Part shown: one piece after another, positions 57,535-64,000 of the stretch | Numbering within the stretch: position 1 is the first letter of the stretch | Layout: each line of letters starts with the position of its first letter | Position numbers and translations under genes: made by a program | Notes under the pieces: model-generated | Seen by the model: the letters and a program-made list of their open reading frames with translations, nothing else | The model's database searches: none | Told to the model about the DNA's origin: nothing | From: Sinonovacula constricta | Lineage: Eukaryota > Mollusca > Bivalvia > Cardiida > Solecurtidae | Direction of reading: 5' to 3' | DNA length: 64,000 bases | Assembly: GCA_007844125.1 (NCBI GenBank) | Contig: CM017561.1 | Coordinates: 64,399,256-64,463,255, forward strand

Positions 57535-60500
57535 GGGGAAAATATTTTATATTCTCATTAAATGAGTTGGGCTGACAGAACATGTAAAGAATATTTTATG
57601 TCACTTTAATACTTAGACTTCTTATTGCAAGAATGAACATGCCCAGTCTTCATGTAAGAAATAAACATTTATATCTTTTTACATTATTAATTGAGGTTTA
57701 ATAAAGTTGTGATCTTAACCTTTTTTAGAACAACAAGAGTCTTTAATCAGTCACCTGAGAACCATAGCTTTCATTTTGCTTTAAAATCTAACCACAAAAC
57801 TAAATGTGCACACCTGAGCATTTGGCATATTGTTATCATAAGTTATTTTTAAGGCAAATCTTTGAACACATTAACCCACCAGGATGTAAATGTAGACAAA
57901 GATCCTGATAAAGTTCTGTGACGATTAGATAACAAAACCTCTTTTATAGTATTTGTCTACCTTCTCTAAAATCAGATTTCTCGATAAAACGTTGTTTTTT
58001 TTATTCTCGCTTTGCTGAAACTGGGATAGTTTCACCTTTTTAAAACAGCCAATACTCAATTTCTCCATTTTGAATCCAAAATTCTATACAATGTTGTTTT
58101 TTAATTAAAATATGCCATGCAAACACACAACGGCAGAATGGCATCTGTTGAGGGTGTATTTTGGACGTGACTTAATCAACAACTAATTCTGGTTGTCGAG
58201 GAGACATTAATAAATGAACACAAAATTGATGTCAGGACCTTGACGAAAAAACAACAACAGACATATGCATAGCAATAAAATATATTCTAAAAACGGTGAC
58301 CGCCATTGTTTGTGTGACGGATGTTTACATAGTTGGGTTCATTAAAGTTGGTGTTAGGATCTTTTTATATTGATAATGTTATAAAACGTCTTATGGTAAT
58401 TTAATAAACTTACTCAAATAAAGAAAGCACTTTAATTTGTTAAAATGTTGTTATTGTCAATCTACATGAGGATTGAAATGGGATTAAATAAAGTCCCATT
58501 CTTTCCGAAAATCAGCATATTCTTGTGAACCGATATTGTATTCAGATTTTAAAAGTATAACACACATTTAAAAGTAATTATTTAAACTTGTTCAAAACAC
58601 CCTGAACAAAATCATATATTCTGAATTGTAAATCAGAGCTGAAACATTGTAAGTCTCATTCAACATTATATGAAGATACATATTTCTGCTAGGGGTAAAT
58701 CTTTAGATCTAGAGATAATAAACGTAGGTATTGGCAGATAGCCCATTTGAACAAAAGAGTGTTACATTGATCAGTCCGGAGTTAAATTTCTGAACACATT
58801 ACTCTTTTCATCCAGCACATACAATTCACGTATTACAATCGCCTGAGGTAGAATGGTTTGGTCTTTTCAGCTCTTTTATGACATAATATGGCCCAGTGAC
58901 ACAAGAGACAAGTGTGGATAGGTGATTACACTCTATAATGTATTTGCGCTAGGTTGTCAGTGATATTTAAAGGCCCTCTCCTATGAGACTGGGATCTACC
59001 GTTTTGACCGCAATGTCATGGTCAACACAATCCTTAAGCCATCAGAGGTGCTAAAAATGAAACTGACGCCACTCAAAAAGCCACTAGTTCGGCTGTCTGT
59101 TCGCAGGTACATTAACCCCAGTTTCCTATTTCCATTGCAAGAAAACTGATACAATTGGCGATAAACAATCAATGACACGGCGTCATTTAAGACCTGTTGT
59201 CAGTGACAAGGCTATAACATAGATAGATATGGTGCAGGCGATTAGAAACTTTGTGACAATAACACAAAACAAAAGTAGAAAAATACCTCGAGTAGTTGAG
59301 AGCGCGCGACTAGGTACATCAGGACAAGTTTCCAAAACAAAAGCTTTTGTTGAGTTGTACAAAAAGATTACTGATTATTTAAAAAGAATACAATAGATTA
59401 TTTTTATACGTAGAAAAGCTCAACACTGAATATGGCACTGAAGAGATTGTGGTTTGTTTACAATCGGTATCATGAACAAAAGCGTTAAAAACAAACGTTA
59501 AATATTGATACTATTTGAGACATAATGTATTACTTGAGATAATGCTGACATTTTGTTGCGAATTCAATAATATTCACTTCGCAAGAAAATATATAAATGG
59601 CTTAATAATTTCTTATATGCTTTATATAAATATTCAAACTCTTCACTTTTACCATTTCAATGTTGTCAAGCCATATCGATGACAATAATAACAAGAAACA
59701 ATATATTGCATTCGCAATTACGTTGTCCTCAGTTAAAAATATATTAACATGGAAGGTAAGGTTAGTGAATGTTCTTAGTACGTATAATAAGAAGATATAA
59801 AACAATTATCAGGTAAACAAAAACATAAGACATTAACGTAACAATTTAAATGAATAAAATGGTTTGATTAGCCAAATCAAAAGCGAAAGCAGACTTGAAA
59901 TTATGTATAAATCAATTATCACTGTTGTTTAAATAGTGTATAGCTGATTACAAACCTGAAATAAAAATAATTCTAATTTCAAGAACATTTCTCCACCGTT
60001 AATCCTAATTTATACACTTAAACCGTTTCATAAATATGTACAAAAAACATTATAAACTTGTTAGGCCGACTCAACCAGGGAATTCCCCAAATCGATTTAT
60101 AAAATGCAGTCGTCGAATGGTTTTGTTTACTCTCGCATTTTAACAATAGGCACATAACGTGCAACCACCTGTCGTGAAATGTGCGTGAATTAGAATTAAG
60201 GGGTGATTACACTAAATGCCGGCCGTTAGTAGAATGTGTGACATGGGACTTTTTCTCTTTAATAACAGTCTGTTGCTATTATTTGTCATTTTATTTCCTA
60301 TTTTAAAGGTAATCTGAACCATTTGGAAACAAAAGAAAGCTGACACCATGTAGAATTACAATCAAGCGAAATGTTGCACTCCTATGTACAATAATGGAAT
60401 GATCCAACTTTACAGAAAGTACATATTTCATTGAAATCTGAGGGTTATCGACTGGCAATTTGATGTTATGTGCATTGTAAGAAGCAGGACCTTCTTACAA

Positions 60501-60783
60501 GTTACAAAAGTTGACTTATTTCTGGGTCTTTCTGGTAGACAACAAATAGATTTTTTCACCTATATATGTTTATGGGGGTCGATCATAGCTTTGTCATGGT
60601 ACAATATGGTTCCAAAGTTTCGCGAATTACTATAGACTATATAACAAACTTATTTAGTGGCGTCTAACCTTTAGCCACTTGGTTCGGCAAGGAAGATAAC
60701 TCTAAACTCGTCAAGTTGTAGCCGAGAAATACGATATTAAATACGTGCAATTCAGGGCAAAATGTGAAAGTTAAAAATAAATA
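57535..60783. other. upstream flank of the unit 3 ApoL gene
   Basis: Non-coding, nearly identical to 39,293-42,535, including the insertion at about 58,766-59,195 and the YY1-like block near 58,295. Confidence 0.5.
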
Positions 60784-61091
60784 ATGTCGGCAATTATAAA
60801 TTTGGCTTTCTTGTAAGTATTTTTCAATTTTATTTTTTATTAACTAACTATCTTACATTGTACTTTTTTATGTTATTCTTTTATTTTGCAAGCATTAATG
60901 AAAAAAATTATTTCAATCCTAGTGATCAGCTTGAAATAATAGATCAGTTTCCCAGAATGCTAATTTTAAGGCGTCATGTGATACGACAAATCGAAAACGA
61001 GGCCATACGTGACAGGTTCCCATTTCCGCTTATAGAAAAGGGACGACATCGAAAAGTATTCATGCTTTCTTTCGGGAAATGCATGCTTTGA
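60784..61091 (+). CDS. small two-exon candidate ORF, unit 3 copy
   Basis: Exons 60,784-60,812 and 60,923-61,091 give the same 65-aa product as unit 2, with intact splice sites. The downstream open frame (61,079-61,279) carries one extra codon (VKRLYNAG for VKRYNAG), a length change that keeps the frame. Family unknown. Confidence 0.35.
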
Positions 61092-62001
61092 AAGTAAAAG
61101 ACTTAAAACATGTACCGAGGAGCTTAAACGAAAGTGTAACGGGGCAAAATGCATCTTTAGTTTATCGGAATTATGCGATATTCTGTCGATTAAATGACGA
61201 TAAAAATGTTGCAACGTGCCTTAGACTAAGACTTGTAAAGCGATTGTACAATGCTGGAATAAAGTTTTACTATGTATAAGTAGGGAAAACATATTTTGTT
61301 TTCAGGGCTCTAAATGTTTCGCGCATCATTTGTTATTATTGGTTGTTGTTGTTTTTTAATTTGATCTTTATCTATAGCTCTTTTTTATTCTTTGCATAAT
61401 TAATAATTTGATTTTTTTCACATTTCAAATAAGAAAAATGCTCTTATATTAAATATTTAAGTTTAAATGTATCTTGGTATAATGTAATCAGTGGGAAAAT
61501 TATTATCCTAATTTTGTGTATTTTAGTTTATAAAAGGGGATATGTATATAAAAATTCTTACTAAGATTACTTTGGCAAATGTGTGAATGAGTTCAGTTTA
61601 CTGGTAATGTTTTATACACAATTCTAAAACTATCAACAATATCCTCTATAAACAAAGAAGCATTTCTGCCGTGATAAACTAAACGATATATCACGGCATA
61701 AATCGGGACTATTTTACTGCAATAGAATATATGTTCCTTTTACTTTCCCTATCCACTTTCATATTGTTGACCAAGCTGACATACTGTGATAAGTTGTTCT
61801 TTTCGTTCACATGGCCTTCGCCTGAAACTTACCCTATCTTAGAAAGTAACCGTTTTGTTTTACTAATAACATAAGTATTAAGTGAAATAAACCTAACACA
61901 GTGCGTAAATTGTAGTTCGCATTGTAGTACGCATTTGTGTCCCTTTAAAGTCAAAATTTCTTGTAGAACGTATTAGAATGATAATATATTTTAATCTTGA
62001 G

Positions 62002-62127
62002 TGATCTAACGCCCATTATATCACAGTTTCTTGTTCAGGGGCGTAAATTTTATCACTCAGACCAACGGTCCTCGTGCTTATATTAATCATCTGAACCCGA
62101 AATCGTGATATATTGGGCGTTAGATCA
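62002..62127. repeat. foldback (MITE-like) inverted repeat, unit 3
   Basis: Same arms as at 43,750 (TGATCTAACGCCC...GGGCGTTAGATCA). Confidence 0.75.
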
Positions 62128-62438
62128 CGCAAACATAAAATATATTGCCTAAATTATTTACAATTTTACCCACCCAAGGAAGTCTTTACAATATTGGATT
62201 CCTATACTCTCGATATTTTCAGAAAACGATGTACCGCATATCTCCATACATCAATATGGGCTTTACAAAAGAATCAAGCAAGCGATGCTTCCATCTCAAT
62301 TAAATTTTCCAATATATATTGAAAAGACTTAATAGAAACTATTGCTTATTAGCTCGTGCTACCAGATTTTCTTTGGCTCTAGACCTTGAAAGTTTAGGAG
62401 TAAAAATATGTCCCATAAACGTTTACACTGAAGTAACA

Positions 62439-62766
62439 TTAATTGAGTGACCTATATATTCCCATTTTTAAATGCCCTCTGTTTCGGAAAACGATAATTT
62501 TCGGTTTTCTGTTGGTTACCATACTTGTTTGTTCGCAAAAATCGGCAAACACTGTTAAGTTGTCGTTTTCATTCAATAGCCTATCGGCACAATTTGCAAC
62601 ATCTTCCGCCAGAGAAATGGCATATAATACCATTAATATTTTCGGCAACAAAAAAAAAACGCTACGAGTTTTGTTTAAAAAGCGGAATAACTTGTGTGCG
62701 TATAGATTGATCAGTATCGTACTGGTTAAGTCCCCTCGTCAAATTCCGGTGTTACAATTGAAATAA
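62439..62766. other. conserved short block with overlapping open frames, unit 3
   Basis: Counterpart of 44,187-44,457; a slightly longer A-run near 62,650 changes the plus frame after GNKKK. This makes coding on the plus strand less likely. Confidence 0.25.
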
Positions 62767-63179
62767 TCGCTCAGTGTTTCTCTTGAAACCTTTGACATGT
62801 TAATTTAGAATACATAAAAGCTAGTTCAGTATTATTATAGTTTTCCATTGATTACAACATTGTTCAATGCAAAGAACAATCTATCGAGTACTAAACTATC
62901 ATATGAACGTCGGATGTCCACAAATTATAATATCACGTGACTCGTCAGCCAATCAAAGGCCAGTAAGCGCAATTGCTTTTACATAGGAAGATGAACGCAG
63001 GATTGCTTTTCTAGCTCTGACTTAAAAGCTTTCTTTTCCAGGCCCAACCTCATGCCTTTACCTTCTAATCTGTTTTCTTTTTTTTTATTTATCTTTTTCC
63101 TTTTTTGTTTTGCCCCCGCTAGCTGATAGGACTGCTTCGTTTCTCTCCGCTTACCTGCTTTATATATGCTGAGGAACGT

Positions 63180-63640
63180 AATGATTTGTTGTTTTAAAAG
63201 GTTTCACTATTTTGGGCCAAAGATTTTTATCAAAAAAAACAGAACACTCCTTGTTACATGAAAAAGTTCTGCAAAATGCTGTTCATTGATGTCCTAGATC
63301 TGTGTGAACAGTAAAACATAAATCCCTACTCGTCATTGCAAACAGGTATTTCCTATCTGAGCCAAGCTGCAGAGATAGCTAATTTCAAACAAAGAAAACC
63401 ACGTGATAACATACTTTTGACATCACGTTATATCGTCATCTGGGTAGTGCGGTCTGAAGTTGATTTTTAGTAGTGATCACTATCGGGCTTATTTATAGGG
63501 ACATTTAGATCGACTTATTTTGCAATTTGTACTGTCTTACAATACAGGTTATGTTCAAAATCTATAAAATCTAATCTAAGTCTACACTTAGACTAAAGTA
63601 CGAGTTTATGCAGACACTTTAAATGTATGCCTCAATTCAC
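63180..63640 (+). repeat. repeat block R, unit 3
   Basis: Counterpart of 44,930-45,400 with a short deletion near 63,495. Confidence 0.6.
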
Positions 63641-63649
63641 CAAAACCGC

Positions 63650-63950
63650 ACCTGTACCGCAATCGGTAGAGCGTCAGCTCTATGTACGGTAGACCCCGGG
63701 TTCGATCCCGGGTCACGACATACCAAAGTCGTTAAAATTGTCGTGGTATAGCTCCCTTGCTAACGGTCAAGCAATTATACGAGAAGTGCCACGACTGGTT
63801 GGTCCGCTGTCAAGATGTGACTGGGTGTGGCATCATGCCAGGTTCCACGGCATGCTATACTCAGTGAAGGCAGCACTTTATCTGCTTCACGTGGACACTG
63901 TCTCCAGATAACTGAAATACTGTTGGAGAGGCGATAAACGCAATAAACAA
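63650..63950 (+). repeat. SINE family B, full copy, unit 3
   Basis: Head CAATCGGTAGAGCGTCAGC and GGGTTCGATCCCGGG, the body with a CACGAC...GTCGTG short inverted repeat, tail CACTGTCTCCAGATAACTG. Confidence 0.85.
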
Positions 63951-64000
63951 GCGCACAAACAGACGGTTTGTTTCAGTAGCTCTTGTTCTTGGTTGGCGTA

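Larger units (their letters stand above)
55491..64000. repeat. Tandem unit 3 of the ApoL array (cut by window end)
   Basis: Base-by-base colinear with 37,247-45,760 at an offset of 18,244-18,252. Differences are scattered point changes plus a few small indels (for example one extra codon near 61,245). It ends inside SINE-B, so the array probably continues. Confidence 0.92.

Overview
The window is eukaryotic, intron-bearing, AT-rich animal DNA. Gene content is low and transposon debris is dense: LINE, LTR-retroelement, pogo/Tigger-like and hAT-like remnants, two tRNA-derived SINE families, and a modular 145-bp repeat element that opens with a GGGCCATGATGGCCC palindrome. From memory, repeats of this kind are common in bivalve genomes, so a bivalve mollusc (for example a venerid, myid or dreissenid) is my best guess. 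The sequence alone does not prove the species.

The real genes are a small minus-strand family. An apolipoprotein-L (ApoL) type membrane protein is joined through a proline-containing linker to a C-terminal domain that looks like a degenerate endonuclease/exonuclease/phosphatase (EEP) domain of the LINE-endonuclease type. There is one diverged 590-aa member (5323-7095), one truncated ApoL-only member (18532-18939), and two nearly full-size members of 662 and 661 aa (37247-39235 and 55491-57476). The CDSs have no introns, but the last three share a conserved 3' splice site about 50 bp 5' of the first ATG, which implies a non-coding leader exon.

Layout: 1-2318, 3' portion of an I-like LINE with most of its RT missing. 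2325-3690, gag/protease remnant of an LTR retroelement on the minus strand. 5.3-7.1 kb, the diverged ApoL-EEP gene. 7.4-9.2 kb, SINEs, a trinucleotide repeat and a broken HTH transposase fragment carrying five 22-bp repeats. 9.2-18.4 kb, mostly anonymous, with diverged blocks related to the later array. 18.5-64 kb, a tandem array of the ApoL locus with a period of about 18.2 kb: unit 1 (older, truncated gene, two transposon insertions), unit 2, and unit 3 (nearly identical to unit 2, cut by the window end). Each unit also carries, upstream of the ApoL gene on the plus strand, a small candidate two-exon ORF, a foldback element and a SINE. Paralogous units give clean empty/filled site pairs for several insertions.

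The most interesting system is the tandem ApoL-pseudo-EEP family. The membrane-hairpin part varies between copies by in-frame indels while the C-terminal part is almost invariant, and the nuclease-like domain has lost most expected catalytic residues. This suggests a recently amplified pore-forming or membrane-active (perhaps defence) family built with a domain captured from a retroelement. The function is inference.
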